DNA of 64,000 bases, taken from positions 2,542,001-2,606,000 of the forward strand of contig NZ_CP107931.1 of assembly GCF_036023875.1 (NCBI RefSeq). The letters are read 5' to 3'. Source of the stretch: Mycobacterium sp. NBC_00419. Lineage in GTDB: Bacteria; Actinomycetota; Actinomycetes; Mycobacteriales; Mycobacteriaceae. Of this stretch, positions 34,651 to 44,374 are shown one piece after another. Position 1 is the first letter of the stretch, and each line of letters begins with the position of its first letter. Made by a program: the position numbers and the translations under genes. The notes beneath the pieces were generated by a model. It searched no databases. It was not told the DNA's origin and was given only the letters and a program-made list of their open reading frames with translations.

Positions 34651-36201
34651 GTGCAGGTCACATGCATCGGCCACGCCGGCTTTCGGATCGACACCCCGGC
34701 GGGAAGCATCCTGTGCGACCCCTGGCTGAACCCGGCGTACTTCGGCTCGTGGTTCGTCTTCCCGGATAACAGCGGCCTGGACTGGACAGCCATCGGCGAC
34801 TGCGACTACCTCTACGTATCGCACCTGCACAAGGACCATTTCGATCCCAGGCTGCTGGCCGAGCACGTCAACAAGGACGCGGTCGTGCTGCTGCCGGACT
34901 TCCCCGTCCCGGACCTCAAGCGCGAGTTCGAGAAGCTCGGCTTTCACCGCTTCTACGAGACCACCGACGGCGTCAAACACCGGATCAGCGGACCCAAGGG
35001 CGACCTCGACGTGATGATCGTCGCGCTGCGGGCACCGGCGGACGGGCCGATCGGCGACTCCGGGCTCGTGGTCTCGGACGGCACCACCACGGTGTTCAAC
35101 ATGAACGACTCGCGCCCGCTGGCCGTCGACGTCGTGGCCGAGGAGTTCGGCCACATCGACGTGCACATGCTGCAGTACTCCGGCGCGATCTGGTACCCGA
35201 TGGTCTACGACATGCCCGAGCGCGCCAAGGCTTCCTTCGGCAGCCAGAAGCGCCAGCGCGGGATGGACCGCTGCCGGCAGTACATCGCCGACACCGACGC
35301 AACATGGGTGATTCCGTCAGCCGGCCCGCCGTGCTTCCTGGATCCCGAGCTGCGCGATCTCAACGACGACCACGGCGATCCGGCGAACATCTTCCCCGAC
35401 GAGATGGTCTTCCTCGACCAGATGCGCCAGCACGGGCACACCGGCGGCCTGTTGATGATCCCCGGATCGGTCGCTGATTTCACTGGCTCCCAACTGAATT
35501 CGCTGACCCATCCGCTGCCCACCGACGAGGTCGAGGCGATCTTCACCACCGGGAAGGCCGACTACATCGCCGCCTACGCCGAACGGATGGCGCCGGTGCT
35601 GGCCGCCGAGAAGGCTGCTTGGGCACCCGCGGCCGGGGAACCGTTCCTCGAGCCGCTGCGTGCACTGTTCGAGCCGATCATGCTGCAGAGCGACCAGATC
35701 TGCGACGGGATCGGCTACCCGGTGGAGCTGCAGATCGGCGCCGAGATCGTGGTTCTCGACTTCCCCAAACGCGCTGTGCGGGAACCTATTGCGGACGAGA
35801 AGTTCCGCTACGGCTTCGGGATAGCCCCGGAGTTGGTGCGCACGGTGCTGCGTGACAACGAGCCGGACTGGGTCAACACCATCTTCCTGTCGACGCGATT
35901 CAAGGCGTGGCGGGTCGGCGGATACAACGAGTATCTGTACACGTTCTTCAAGTGCCTGACCGACGAACGGATCGCCTACGCCGACGGCTGGTTCGCCGAG
36001 ACACACGATGACACCACCGATATCACGCTGGACGGCTGGAACATTCAGCGCCGCTGCCCGCACCTGAAGGCGGACCTGTCGAAGTTCGGCGTGGTCGAGG
36101 GCTCGACGCTGACCTGCAATCTGCACGGCTGGCAATGGAATCTGGAGAACGGAAAATGCCTGACCACCAAGGGCCACGAGATTCGCTGTTCACGAACATG
36201 A
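34651..36201 (+). CDS. Metallo-beta-lactamase fold and Rieske fusion protein (Rv3818 type)
   Basis: 516-residue fusion. The N-terminal half is a metallo-beta-lactamase fold of UlaG type ('CIGHAGFRIDTPAGSILCDPW', zinc motif 'SHLHKDHFD'); a middle domain follows; the C-terminal ~80 residues form a Rieske [2Fe-2S] site with ligands C469-x-H471 ('CPHLKAD') and C489-x2-H492 ('CNLHGW') by count. The combination is that of CMP-N-acetylneuraminate hydroxylase (CMAH) but with the domains in the reverse order, so a hydroxylation of a sugar or lipid is conceivable (inference). GTG 34651 has a good 'GGAGAGG' site and gives the same length as Rv3818. Its stop overlaps the next ATG. Confidence 0.9.
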   Translation: MQVTCIGHAGFRIDTPAGSILCDPWLNPAYFGSWFVFPDNSGLDWTAIGDCDYLYVSHLHKDHFDPRLLAEHVNKDAVVLLPDFPVPDLKREFEKLGFHRFYETTDGVKHRISGPKGDLDVMIVALRAPADGPIGDSGLVVSDGTTTVFNMNDSRPLAVDVVAEEFGHIDVHMLQYSGAIWYPMVYDMPERAKASFGSQKRQRGMDRCRQYIADTDATWVIPSAGPPCFLDPELRDLNDDHGDPANIFPDEMVFLDQMRQHGHTGGLLMIPGSVADFTGSQLNSLTHPLPTDEVEAIFTTGKADYIAAYAERMAPVLAAEKAAWAPAAGEPFLEPLRALFEPIMLQSDQICDGIGYPVELQIGAEIVVLDFPKRAVREPIADEKFRYGFGIAPELVRTVLRDNEPDWVNTIFLSTRFKAWRVGGYNEYLYTFFKCLTDERIAYADGWFAETHDDTTDITLDGWNIQRRCPHLKADLSKFGVVEGSTLTCNLHGWQWNLENGKCLTTKGHEIRCSRT

Positions 36202-36533
36202 GCGCCCCGCCGCAGCAGTTCTACGACGACGGTCTGGTTGCGCTGGACCGCCAGGCCCTGACGTTGCGGCGCTACCACTTTCCGTCGGGAACCTCGAAGA
36301 TCATCCCGTTGCAGTCGATCCGGGGCTACAAGGCCGAATCGCTGGGGTTACTGACGCAGCGGTTCCGCCTATGGGGCAGTTCGGATTTCCGTCGTTGGCT
36401 GCCGCTGGATATGTACCGGCCGATGAAGTCGACGCTGGTGACCCTCGACGTGCCGGGCACCTATCCCGCCCCGGCGTTCACCCCGGTCAGGCCGCGGGAG
36501 TTTCTCGCGGTGTTCGACGAAGTGCTGGGTTAG
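36198..36533 (+). CDS. Small hypothetical protein coupled to Rieske gene (Rv3819 type)
   Basis: 111-residue protein translated from ATG 36198 (ATGA overlap with the Rieske gene), the same length as Rv3819. It has an N-terminal beta-rich region resembling a small PH-like or bacterial PH domain ('GLVALDRQALTLRRYHFPSGTSKIIP', 'IRGYKAESL', 'WRLWGSSD'-style, 'FRRWLPLDMYRPMKST'). No signal or membrane helix. Probably a subunit or adaptor of the Rieske protein, judging by strict coupling. Confidence 0.8.
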   Translation: MSAPPQQFYDDGLVALDRQALTLRRYHFPSGTSKIIPLQSIRGYKAESLGLLTQRFRLWGSSDFRRWLPLDMYRPMKSTLVTLDVPGTYPAPAFTPVRPREFLAVFDEVLG

Positions 36534-37345
36534 GGCTCCCAGACCAGCTGGCGCAGTTCGGATGCGGCATCGCTCTCGGTGTCGTACACCCGCACGATCG
36601 CCTCGTCGCCGGTCTTGAGATAGGTCGTCTCGCCGAGCTTGGTGTACTTGGTGGCGCCGATGCCGATCAGGACGTTCTTCGGCCGCCCACACGCCACCAT
36701 CAGAGCGCCGACATCCTCCAAAGGCGTGTCGGGCGAACCCTTCTGGTTGGCCAGCCGCTCGACGATCCAGTCCAGCAGCACCTCGCCGTAGTAGGAGTAG
36801 CCCAGCAGCGGGCTGTCCACGCCATACTCGTGGTGCACGCCGTCGGCGGTGCGCAGGTGGCACAGCAGCCGCAGTGTCGCGGTGGGTCCGTCCGGAGTCA
36901 GGTCGCTGATGTCGAAGAACTCGTGCGCGACACCCTTGGATGCCGGGCCCCAGTTCTTCTTGTAGCTGATCTTCGGCGCGTTGGGCCGGCGGATCGAGCA
37001 GTCGTTGAACGCACCAAGTGCGAAGGGCCGCAACGTGACCACGGTGTCGCCTTGCCAGACCACCTCGCACGCCAGACCGACCTCGGGCTCGATCTGCAGG
37101 TTCAGCGGGCCGTCCGCCTCCGTGGTCTGCGGCACGATCAGCGCATCGTGGGACAACGGGAACTCGCCGAGGAAGCTGTCGTAACCCGGCGCATACCAGG
37201 GGAAGATGCCCTTCGGGGCGGCGCCCACGCTGGTGACGTTCGCGAAATCGACTGCCTCACCGGCCTGTTCGAGGTGACCGGCAAAGTTGCCCGCCACACC
37301 GAAGCCGAACCAGCCGCGTAACTCGTCGAGGTCGAGTTCGATCAC
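36530..37345 (-). CDS. DUF5718-like protein (fumarylacetoacetase-like fold)
   Basis: 271-residue protein. It has features of the DUF5718 group: '[24 protein letters not shown]' and '[15 protein letters not shown]', which is close to the E-x-E metal site of fumarylacetoacetate hydrolase-like enzymes, and '[13 protein letters not shown]'. A hydratase or hydrolase of that fold is possible, but the assignment is uncertain. The start is GTG 37345, overlapping the serS stop; the ~80 residues of longer frame upstream are a shadow of serS. Convergent and overlapping by 4 bp with the Rv3819-like gene. Confidence 0.65.
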   Translation of the reverse strand: MIELDLDELRGWFGFGVAGNFAGHLEQAGEAVDFANVTSVGAAPKGIFPWYAPGYDSFLGEFPLSHDALIVPQTTEADGPLNLQIEPEVGLACEVVWQGDTVVTLRPFALGAFNDCSIRRPNAPKISYKKNWGPASKGVAHEFFDISDLTPDGPTATLRLLCHLRTADGVHHEYGVDSPLLGYSYYGEVLLDWIVERLANQKGSPDTPLEDVGALMVACGRPKNVLIGIGATKYTKLGETTYLKTGDEAIVRVYDTESDAASELRQLVWEP

Positions 37346-38595
37346 GGTTGCAGGACCTCCGTCCCCACATAGGGCACCAGGGCGGCGGGCACCCGCACGC
37401 TGCCGTCTGGCTGCTGATGGTTTTCCAGGATTGCGACCAGCCACCTGGTGGTGCCCAGGGTGCCGTTGAGCGTCGCGGCGATCTGCGGCTTGCCGTTCTC
37501 GTCGCGGTAGCGGGTGGCCAGGCGGCGGGCCTGGAACGTGGTGCAGTTCGACGTCGAGGTCAGCTCGCGGTAGGTCTGCTGGGTGGGGACCCACGCTTCG
37601 CAGTCGAATTTGCGCGCCGCCGACGAGCCCAGGTCACCGGCGGCGACGTCGATCACCCGGTAGGGCACATCGATCAGCGCCAGCATCTCCCGCTGCCAGC
37701 CCAACAGCCGCTGATGCTCGGCCTCGGCCTCCTCGGGCCGGCAGTAGACGAAGCCCTCGACCTTGTCGAACTGGTGCACCCGGATGATGCCGCGGGTGTC
37801 CTTGCCGTAGCTGCCCGCTTCCCGGCGGAAGCACGACGACCAGCCGGCGTAGCGCAACGGGCCGTCGGACAGGTCCAGGATCTCGTCGGCGTGGTAACCG
37901 GCCAGCGGCACCTCTGAGGTGCCCACCAGGTACAGGTCGTCGGCCTCGAGCTTGTAGATCTCGTCAGCGTGGGAGCCCAGGAACCCGGTGCCCGCCATCA
38001 CCTCGGGACGCACCAGGACCGGCGGGATCATCAGCGTGAAGCCGTTGTCGACGGCCACCCGCACCGCCAGCTGCAGCAGGCCCAGCTGCAGCAGGGCACC
38101 GCGGCCGGTCAGGAAGTAGAACCGCGAGCCCGACACCTTGGCGCCGCGCTCCATGTCGATGAGCCCGAGGTTCTCGCCGAGTTCGAGGTGGTCCTTCGGG
38201 TTCTCGATTACCGGCGGCTCACCGACGACGTCGAGCACGGTGAAGTCGTCTTCACCGCCGGCCGGGACGCCCTCGATGATGACGTTGCCGATCGCCATGT
38301 GGGCAGCCGAGAACGCCGATTCCGCCTGAGCCTGGTCGGCCTCGGCCGACTTGACCTCAGCGGCAAGTCCTTTGGCGTGCTCGAGCAGTGCGGGCCGGTC
38401 TTCGGGCGAGGCGCTGCCGACCTTCTTGCTGGCGGCCTTCTGCTCGGCCCGCAGGTTGTCGGCGGCGGAGATCGCCGCGCGGCGCGCCGTGTCAGCGTCC
38501 AGCAGAGCGTCGACGAGACCAGGATCCTCGCCACGGCTGAGCTGGGACCGCCGCACCGCTTCGGGGTCGTCGCGCAGCAGTTTCAGGTCGATCAC
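37342..38595 (-). CDS. serS: Seryl-tRNA synthetase
   Basis: 417-residue class II aminoacyl-tRNA synthetase. An N-terminal coiled-coil arm (about residues 25-100, '[20 protein letters not shown]') binds the tRNA-Ser extra arm. Class II motifs: motif 2 '[21 protein letters not shown]' and '[13 protein letters not shown]', motif 3 '[18 protein letters not shown]' with the C-terminal '[12 protein letters not shown]'. GTG start at 38595; the much longer frame upstream is not coding. Essential and monocistronic or with the DUF5718-like gene whose start it overlaps. Confidence 0.97.
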   Translation of the reverse strand: MIDLKLLRDDPEAVRRSQLSRGEDPGLVDALLDADTARRAAISAADNLRAEQKAASKKVGSASPEDRPALLEHAKGLAAEVKSAEADQAQAESAFSAAHMAIGNVIIEGVPAGGEDDFTVLDVVGEPPVIENPKDHLELGENLGLIDMERGAKVSGSRFYFLTGRGALLQLGLLQLAVRVAVDNGFTLMIPPVLVRPEVMAGTGFLGSHADEIYKLEADDLYLVGTSEVPLAGYHADEILDLSDGPLRYAGWSSCFRREAGSYGKDTRGIIRVHQFDKVEGFVYCRPEEAEAEHQRLLGWQREMLALIDVPYRVIDVAAGDLGSSAARKFDCEAWVPTQQTYRELTSTSNCTTFQARRLATRYRDENGKPQIAATLNGTLGTTRWLVAILENHQQPDGSVRVPAALVPYVGTEVLQP

Positions 38596-38725
38596 GACCT
38601 GAACCCTACTTTTGTCCGTCGAGCCGCGCGTCAGCCCCTCCGGGTGACGACGACCCATCGGCACAGCACAACCCCATAACATTACTTCTGTATCACTTGT
38701 CACACTGCTCGGCGCGCCTGACACA

Positions 38726-40129
38726 ATGGACGCGATGTTGCAGTTGACCGAGCGTGAGGACACGCCCGCGACGGAGGCCGATGCGGCCACGTCGCGGCGG
38801 ACGTTCCTCGGCACCCTGCAGGCCACGTCGACCCGACGTGTCCTGCTGCTGACTGCGCTCGGCGGCCTGCTGATCGCCGGCGTGCTCACCGCCCTGCCAG
38901 TGAGCATGAGCAACCGCCTGACCGGATACGCCGGCGACCCATTCGTCGGCTCCAAGGGCACCGCGGCATTCGCCAACGCCAGGGCCGGTAGCTGCCTGAA
39001 CTGGCCGAACAAGAACCCCGACGCCGCGACCATCGTGGACTGCAAAGACGACCACCGCTTCGAGGTCGCCGAGTCCGTCGACATGCGGACCTACCCGGGC
39101 ACCGAGTACGGACCCGACGCCGCACCGCCGTCACCGGCGCGGATCCAGCAGATCAGCCTGGAGCAGTGCCAGCCGGCCGTGGAGCGCTACCTCGGCACCA
39201 AGTACGACCCGAACAGCCGCTTCACCATCAGCATGCTGTGGTCCGGCGACAAGGCCTGGAAGCAGTCCGGCGAGCGCCGGATGCTGTGCGGCGTGCAGCT
39301 GCCCGGAGCCGACAACCAGCAGATCGCCTTCAAGGGGAAGGTCGCCGACCTCGACCAGTCCAAGGTGTGGCCCGCGGGTACCTGCCTGGGCATCGACCCG
39401 TCGACCAACCAGCCGACCGACGTTCCGGTCGACTGCGGAGCACCCCACGCCATGGAGGTCACCGGTTCGGTGAACCTGGCCGAGAAGTTCCCCGGCGCCC
39501 TGCCGCCGGACGCCGACCAGGACGCGTTCATCAAGGACGCCTGCACCCGGATGACGGATGCCTACCTGGCCCCGCTGCAACTGCGGACCACCACGCTGAC
39601 GCTGATCTACAGCACGATCTCGCTGCCGAGCTGGTCCGCGGGCAGCCACCAGGTGTCCTGCAGCATCGGCGCCACCCTGGGCAACGGCGGCTGGGCCACC
39701 CTTATCAACCCGGCCAAGGGGCCGCTGCTGATCAACGGGCTGCCGCCGGTGCCGCCGCCGGACATTCCCGAGGAGCGGCTGAACATGCCGCCGATCCCGC
39801 TGCTGCCCGAGGCGCCGGCGACCACCTACTCGCCGTCGCAGACCGACAACTCGCAGTATTCCGGCAGCCAGCAGCAGCAACAACAGCAGCAGGGGCCGAC
39901 CCAGCACCTCCCGCAGCAGTCGACCGCGCCGACCAGCCAGTCGCAGGCGCCCACCTCGACCGCGGCACCGAGTTCGCCGGCCGCTCCCCCGCCGCAGGGC
40001 AACGTCATCAATGGCGACCCCGCTCCGGCACCGGCGCCCCAGAACGACGCACCGCCGATGGAAGGTGGTGCCCCCGCCGGAGCGCCGCCGGGCCCCGTCG
40101 AGCCCGTCATCCTCCCGCCGGCGGCTTAG
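38726..40129 (+). CDS. Membrane protein with septum-formation-like domain (Rv3835 type)
   Basis: 467-residue protein. After a short cytoplasmic N-terminus there is one transmembrane helix (about residues 38-60), then two Cys-bearing extracytoplasmic repeats resembling the septum_form domain ('[31 protein letters not shown]' and '[32 protein letters not shown]'). The C-terminal ~110 residues are low-complexity Pro/Gln/Ser, with a run of eight Gln at about 39878-39892. Suggested role: an envelope or division-related factor (inference from the domain name). Its TAG stop overlaps the GTG of the next gene by one base. Confidence 0.82.
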   Translation: MDAMLQLTEREDTPATEADAATSRRTFLGTLQATSTRRVLLLTALGGLLIAGVLTALPVSMSNRLTGYAGDPFVGSKGTAAFANARAGSCLNWPNKNPDAATIVDCKDDHRFEVAESVDMRTYPGTEYGPDAAPPSPARIQQISLEQCQPAVERYLGTKYDPNSRFTISMLWSGDKAWKQSGERRMLCGVQLPGADNQQIAFKGKVADLDQSKVWPAGTCLGIDPSTNQPTDVPVDCGAPHAMEVTGSVNLAEKFPGALPPDADQDAFIKDACTRMTDAYLAPLQLRTTTLTLIYSTISLPSWSAGSHQVSCSIGATLGNGGWATLINPAKGPLLINGLPPVPPPDIPEERLNMPPIPLLPEAPATTYSPSQTDNSQYSGSQQQQQQQQGPTQHLPQQSTAPTSQSQAPTSTAAPSSPAAPPPQGNVINGDPAPAPAPQNDAPPMEGGAPAGAPPGPVEPVILPPAA

Positions 40130-40479
40130 TGCCCGCAGAGATGAGCCCGCAGCGGTTCGAGGAACTCGTTTCCGACGCGCTGGATCTGATCCCGCCCGAA
40201 CTGGCAGCAGCCATCGACAACGTGGTGGTGCTCGTCGAAGGACGCCATCCCGAAGAACCCGATCTACTCGGGCTCTACGAGGGCATCGCGCTGACCGAAC
40301 GGGACTCGAGCTATGCCGGCGCACTGCCCGACACCATCACCATCTATCGCGACAGCCTGCTGGAGATCTGTGACACCGACGCCGACGTGGTCGAGGAGGT
40401 GGCGATCACGGTGATCCACGAGATCGCCCACCATTTCGGAATCGACGACGACCGCCTTCACGAACTCGGCTGGGGCTAA
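40129..40479 (+). CDS. Zincin-like metallopeptidase family protein (Rv3836 type)
   Basis: 116-residue small metalloprotein with the zincin site 'VIHEIAHHFGIDDDRLHELG' (HExxH plus a downstream acidic residue) and a conserved N-terminal 'FEELVSDALDLIPPELAAAIDNVVVLVEG'. Members are called metallopeptidase family or possible zinc protease; no substrate is known. The GTG at 40129 overlaps the preceding stop and is taken as the start; an ATG at 40141 with 'GCAGAG' just upstream is an alternative. Co-transcribed with the Rv3835-type gene. Confidence 0.82.
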   Translation: MPAEMSPQRFEELVSDALDLIPPELAAAIDNVVVLVEGRHPEEPDLLGLYEGIALTERDSSYAGALPDTITIYRDSLLEICDTDADVVEEVAITVIHEIAHHFGIDDDRLHELGWG

Positions 40480-40486
40480 ACGCTTT

Positions 40487-41233
40487 TCAGCGCGCCGGGT
40501 CACCTTTCCAGGTGAAGCTATTGACGTACTTGCCCATGTCCTGCGCGATCTGCAGGTTGACCCCCGACGGCAGGCCAGGGCCGAAGTCCGGTCCGAAGGC
40601 GTGATACGGGCCAACCGCGCCGGCTACGAGGGCCAGATCGTTCTTGACGGCGACCAGCAGCACGGTGCGGATCCGGATGTAGCTGTTGGAGGTGCCCTGC
40701 GGCCAGCTGTCGGCCACCTCGCCGTAGCCGGGCTGGTAGCCGACCATCGCATTGGGGATCTCGTAGGCGATCTTGGCGTCGGGGAACTTCTTCGCGAGCA
40801 GATCCAGGGCGATCTGGCGGGGCTGGCGGCCCCGGGCGGGCTCGGAGAACAGCTGCAGGACGCCGGTGTCACCGCCGGTGAATTTCGCGGTGATGCCGCG
40901 CTTGTCCTGGGAGACCTCGTAGGCCGACTCCGGCGAGGGATACGACACCGAGAACGAACCATCCGGCGAGGTATAGCGGGGCAGCGCGGCCACCGGCGTG
41001 CCGGTGGGGGGCCGACCACAGTCCGGCGGGCACATGAAACGCGGGGCCTTCTTGGTGACCGTCAGGGAGACCCCGACGAGCACCGCGGCCACGACGACGA
41101 TGCCGGCCGTCCACACACCGACGGTGCGGGCCAACCCGGTGCGTTTGATCTCCGGGGCGACGTAGGTCCCCGCCGGCACCGCGTACCCGGGGTAGAGCTC
41201 CTCGTCGGGGTCGGCCGTCTTCGGATCGCTCAC
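40487..41233 (-). CDS. Hypothetical single-pass membrane protein
   Basis: 248-residue protein with a short acidic cytoplasmic start, one transmembrane helix (about residues 38-60) and an extracytoplasmic domain of ~180 residues with a 'MCPPDCGRP' cysteine pair near its base. The outer domain has beta-rich sequence 'YTSPDGSFSVSYPSPES'. No known family recognised. Overlaps the zinc-ribbon protein by 4 nt (ATGA-like), so the two form an operon and probably work together. Confidence 0.7.
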   Translation of the reverse strand: MSDPKTADPDEELYPGYAVPAGTYVAPEIKRTGLARTVGVWTAGIVVVAAVLVGVSLTVTKKAPRFMCPPDCGRPPTGTPVAALPRYTSPDGSFSVSYPSPESAYEVSQDKRGITAKFTGGDTGVLQLFSEPARGRQPRQIALDLLAKKFPDAKIAYEIPNAMVGYQPGYGEVADSWPQGTSNSYIRIRTVLLVAVKNDLALVAGAVGPYHAFGPDFGPGLPSGVNLQIAQDMGKYVNSFTWKGDPAR

Positions 41234-42444
41234 GAACCCTCCGCGACGACCTGGCGCACTGGTCGCGATTCCCGGCGCTCCTGGCGCGAGGAACGCGACG
41301 ACGCACGGGTAGCGACTCCGCAGGCCGGGCAGAACGCCATGTCAGGAACGACGTGCTCGCAGTGCACGCACAGCAGCGGCTCATCTTCCTGAATCGGGTC
41401 CTTGGCCTCGCGTAACAGCGCCATCTGCAACGCAATCCGCAGCAGGACCAGCACGATGATCGTCATCGCGAGGTGAATCACCAACATCTGCATCTGCGGC
41501 ATCCCGACGATGTCGGTGATGGCGACCCCGGTGTGGATCAGCACGACCAGGATCGCCAGCAGCCACAGGGCCGCCCGGGTGCGGGCGGGATGTTCGTGCG
41601 GATTCTCGGTCTGTCCCTTGAACCACAACGCAATACCGACCATGCCGCCGGCCACTGCGCCGGTCAGTGGGATCGTCACCCCGCAGATGACAGCCTCGAC
41701 GAGAAGGCTCATGAAGGGGCGGGCGTGAGCCAGTAGACCGGTGGCGAACTGCGGCGCCAGCCTCGTCAGCGTGGCGGCGGCGGTGAACATCAGCGCGGCC
41801 AGCGCGCCGATGGCGAACCCGTCCAACGACTCTCGAGACCGTCGCTCGATCAGCCGCACGACAAAGGTCGGCACCAGCATCAGGATCATCCCGCCCGCGG
41901 GGATGATGACGCCTTCCCGCACCAGGTGATGGATGGCCAGGCCGGCCGCCATCGGGACGCCGTACGCGCGGGCCACCATCTCGCCGGTCAGCAGCACCCA
42001 GCCGACACCGAGACCGAGACCGAGCAGGGCGGCGACCGCCAGCGAGAGCGCAGACACGTCGCGGTACACGCTGGATTCGCTGATGTAGAGCACGAAGAGC
42101 AACGGGAGCCCCAGCGCCGCAACGGTTATCAGTGCGGCCGGCAATTTCAGGACCGCGAAGCCAACCAAGCCGACCAGCACCAGCGCCAGGCCGATCCGGA
42201 ATGGGGTGCGCGACTGATTGGGCAGGTGCGGGAACAACGAACTGGCGATCGACGGCCGTAGCACACTCTCGTTGGGTGCTGCCCCGAAGGTGTCCTGCCG
42301 CAACCACTTCGGTCCCGGGCCGGGCTCCGACGTCAGGTGTCCGCCACAGTAGCCACAGAATGCGCCTGCCGGGACATCAATCTCGCAGACGGAGCATTCG
42401 ACCCGCGGCACGCCGTTCGCACCGGTGTCGCTATCGGTAGTCAT
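41230..42444 (-). CDS. Polytopic membrane protein with zinc ribbons at both ends
   Basis: 404-residue protein. The N-terminal ~40 residues contain a C-x2-C...C-x2-C ribbon ('CSVCEIDVPAGAFCGYCGG') and the C-terminal ~60 another ('CVHCEHVVPDMAFCPACG'), both probably cytoplasmic. Between them are about nine hydrophobic segments. The fold slightly resembles PrsW-type membrane proteins, but I see no protease motif. It overlaps the single-pass protein gene downstream. Role unknown; the double ribbon suggests redox or metal-sensitive assembly. Confidence 0.7.
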   Translation of the reverse strand: MTTDSDTGANGVPRVECSVCEIDVPAGAFCGYCGGHLTSEPGPGPKWLRQDTFGAAPNESVLRPSIASSLFPHLPNQSRTPFRIGLALVLVGLVGFAVLKLPAALITVAALGLPLLFVLYISESSVYRDVSALSLAVAALLGLGLGVGWVLLTGEMVARAYGVPMAAGLAIHHLVREGVIIPAGGMILMLVPTFVVRLIERRSRESLDGFAIGALAALMFTAAATLTRLAPQFATGLLAHARPFMSLLVEAVICGVTIPLTGAVAGGMVGIALWFKGQTENPHEHPARTRAALWLLAILVVLIHTGVAITDIVGMPQMQMLVIHLAMTIIVLVLLRIALQMALLREAKDPIQEDEPLLCVHCEHVVPDMAFCPACGVATRASSRSSRQERRESRPVRQVVAEGS

Positions 42445-42460
42445 GGGCGGTTCCCCCTGG

Positions 42461-44071
42461 TCAATCGATTACCTTCTGCGTCACCAGAATGTTCTGCGCG
42501 AGGTTCGCGATATCAGGTGTACCCAATCCGGTCACCAGGTCATACCCGGGGCCGGCGATGGCAACGGCGTTGCCGCCGAGCGTGATATCGCGGAACGCAC
42601 GAAACGGTGCGCCTTCGGCGATGTGGTAGAGCAGCGGATTCAAATCACCGATGAGGCGCCCGTTGCGGCTGATCAGGAATTGGTTCATCAGTGCGGTCAG
42701 TCCGGCCCAGATGGGCGCTGACAGCGAGGTCCCGCCGCCGACCACGACCTGCTGGTTGAAGACGATCTTGACGCCGGTGAACGGGTCGGCGACTGCGGCG
42801 ATGTCGGGTGTCAGGCGCTGGCCGGCACCCGTTGTCACCGTGACGTTCTCCTGCCAGTCGGGGCGCTCGAACAACGCGGATACCCCACCGCCGGTGCCCT
42901 GCGACAGGGGCGCGTCAAACCACGCCTGCTCGGCCAGCCACGTGCCGTCGGTGTCCGTCGACAACGTGGTGCCGCCGACGTCGGTCATCTCCGGCATCGA
43001 AGCCACCGCGTCGAGTCCCACATCGTTGGTGCTCGGCGGCGAGGACCACTCCTGACCGCCCTTGCATTCCAGGCCCGCGAGGTCTCCGCTGGCGTTGAAC
43101 GCGGTGGTGCCGGACTTGTGCGCCCTGGCCAGCGCCGCACGCACCGGAGCGAGGTCGGCGGCGGTGATCAGCTTGTCGCAGCCCCAGCCGATCGAAAAAC
43201 TCCACACCGCACCGGGATACCGCTTCTCGGTGTCCTCCATCAGCGCGGCGATCTTCTCGTAGGACCCGTCGCCTTCGACGGTGGGCCGCGCGTTGACGAG
43301 GACTTTCTTGGCGTCGGGGGCGATCGCGTGGATCGCCTCGAGGTCCATCGTCGCTTCGCCGCGGCGGGCTTCCGGCTGGCCGCCGACGACGTCCGGGGTG
43401 AACTTGGGCAGGTTGAACGTCGTGGCGAACATGTCGAGGTCGGCCTGGTCGAACCCGTCGAATGCGAACACCACGACGGTCTGGCCTTTGCCGCTGAAAC
43501 CCTTGTCACGCAACGGTGTTGCGTTATAGGTGCGCAGTATGCCGCCGGGGGTCAGGCCTTGGTCGGGCACTTCCAGTGGCATCACCGACGGCGTCGACTC
43601 GTGGTGCGGTGTGTAGCCGAGAATCCGGCCGAGTTCGGCCACCTCGACGCGCAACCCGGACGGGACGACCGGCTGCTGCGGGGAGGCATAGAACACCTGG
43701 CCGCGCTTGCCGCGATAGTCGTGAACGTCAACGTCGAAGGCCCCCGCCACCGCGGTGGGTTCACCTTCGACGATGGCCCAGGTGTCGCCGGGGCGCCAGC
43801 GCACCGAAAGGCCCTGCTGCTGCGCCCACCCCATCAAGAGATCGGGTCGGTCGGCAGCACGCAGGGCCACGGTGAGCTGGACGTGATTGGTTCGAGCCGG
43901 ACCGAGGTCCGTCGAACTCGCCAGCAGAGACGCGTACGGGCCGCTGATCGTGCCGACCGCCTCGGCCGGGGCCAAGGGGTGGCGAAGATCAGCGACCAGT
44001 GCCGCGCCGATGGCCAGCACCGTCAGCAGCCCTACGACGGACAGCGTCCGTGAACGATGGCTTCGGTTCAC
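42461..44071 (-). CDS. Secreted S53-family serine peptidase (sedolisin-like)
   Basis: 536-residue exported protease. N-terminal signal/anchor (residues 8-30), a pro-domain to about 175 ('VQLTVALRAADRPDLL' to 'ILGYTPHHES'), then the sedolisin catalytic domain. By count the tetrad is Glu239 and Asp243 ('EATMDLEAI'), Asp330 ('NASGD') and Ser449 ('GGTSLSAP'). The C-terminal calcium site is visible as 'RDITLGG...GLGTPD'. All residues needed for activity are present, and most members act in acid conditions. GTG start at 44071. A small lipoprotein gene lies 42 bp upstream on the same strand. Confidence 0.9.
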   Translation of the reverse strand: MNRSHRSRTLSVVGLLTVLAIGAALVADLRHPLAPAEAVGTISGPYASLLASSTDLGPARTNHVQLTVALRAADRPDLLMGWAQQQGLSVRWRPGDTWAIVEGEPTAVAGAFDVDVHDYRGKRGQVFYASPQQPVVPSGLRVEVAELGRILGYTPHHESTPSVMPLEVPDQGLTPGGILRTYNATPLRDKGFSGKGQTVVVFAFDGFDQADLDMFATTFNLPKFTPDVVGGQPEARRGEATMDLEAIHAIAPDAKKVLVNARPTVEGDGSYEKIAALMEDTEKRYPGAVWSFSIGWGCDKLITAADLAPVRAALARAHKSGTTAFNASGDLAGLECKGGQEWSSPPSTNDVGLDAVASMPEMTDVGGTTLSTDTDGTWLAEQAWFDAPLSQGTGGGVSALFERPDWQENVTVTTGAGQRLTPDIAAVADPFTGVKIVFNQQVVVGGGTSLSAPIWAGLTALMNQFLISRNGRLIGDLNPLLYHIAEGAPFRAFRDITLGGNAVAIAGPGYDLVTGLGTPDIANLAQNILVTQKVID

Positions 44072-44113
44072 TGTCGGTCAGCAGGAGCTGCGGACGGTTG
44101 CTGGCCGAGCGGC

Positions 44114-44374
44114 TCAGTTACCGCCAGTGATGACGTTGCCGGGCAGCGCGGTCGGTGCCGGCGGAGCCTTGACCGTGGGGGTGAAGGAGTTGGCGCCACC
44201 AGGCGACACGGCCTTCTCGGTCGGCGACGGCGCGGGAGCAGAGGTGCTCGTGGGCGACGTGGTCTCCGGAGCCTTCTCCTTGTCCTTGCTGCAAGCAGTG
44301 AGGGTCCCCATACCGACGATCGCGACACCGCCAGCAACAAGTGCAATCTGGCGCGTCAGACGACGTGACATCAT
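44114..44374 (-). CDS. Small lipoprotein
   Basis: 86-residue lipoprotein with a basic start, hydrophobic segment and lipobox 'TLTAC' (Cys about 28), followed by Pro/Thr/Ser-rich low-complexity sequence ('APETTSPTSTSAPAPSPTE') typical of cell-wall-spanning stalks. Start at ATG 44374 with 'TTAGGA' ribosome site. It precedes the S53 peptidase in what may be a two-gene operon; a role as its cofactor or anchor is inference. Confidence 0.72.
   Translation of the reverse strand: MMSRRLTRQIALVAGGVAIVGMGTLTACSKDKEKAPETTSPTSTSAPAPSPTEKAVSPGGANSFTPTVKAPPAPTALPGNVITGGN

Noticed and set aside
38596..38725. tRNA near serS
   Set aside because: Searched by eye for acceptor/TPsiC arms (GTTC-type) in the gap; none found.
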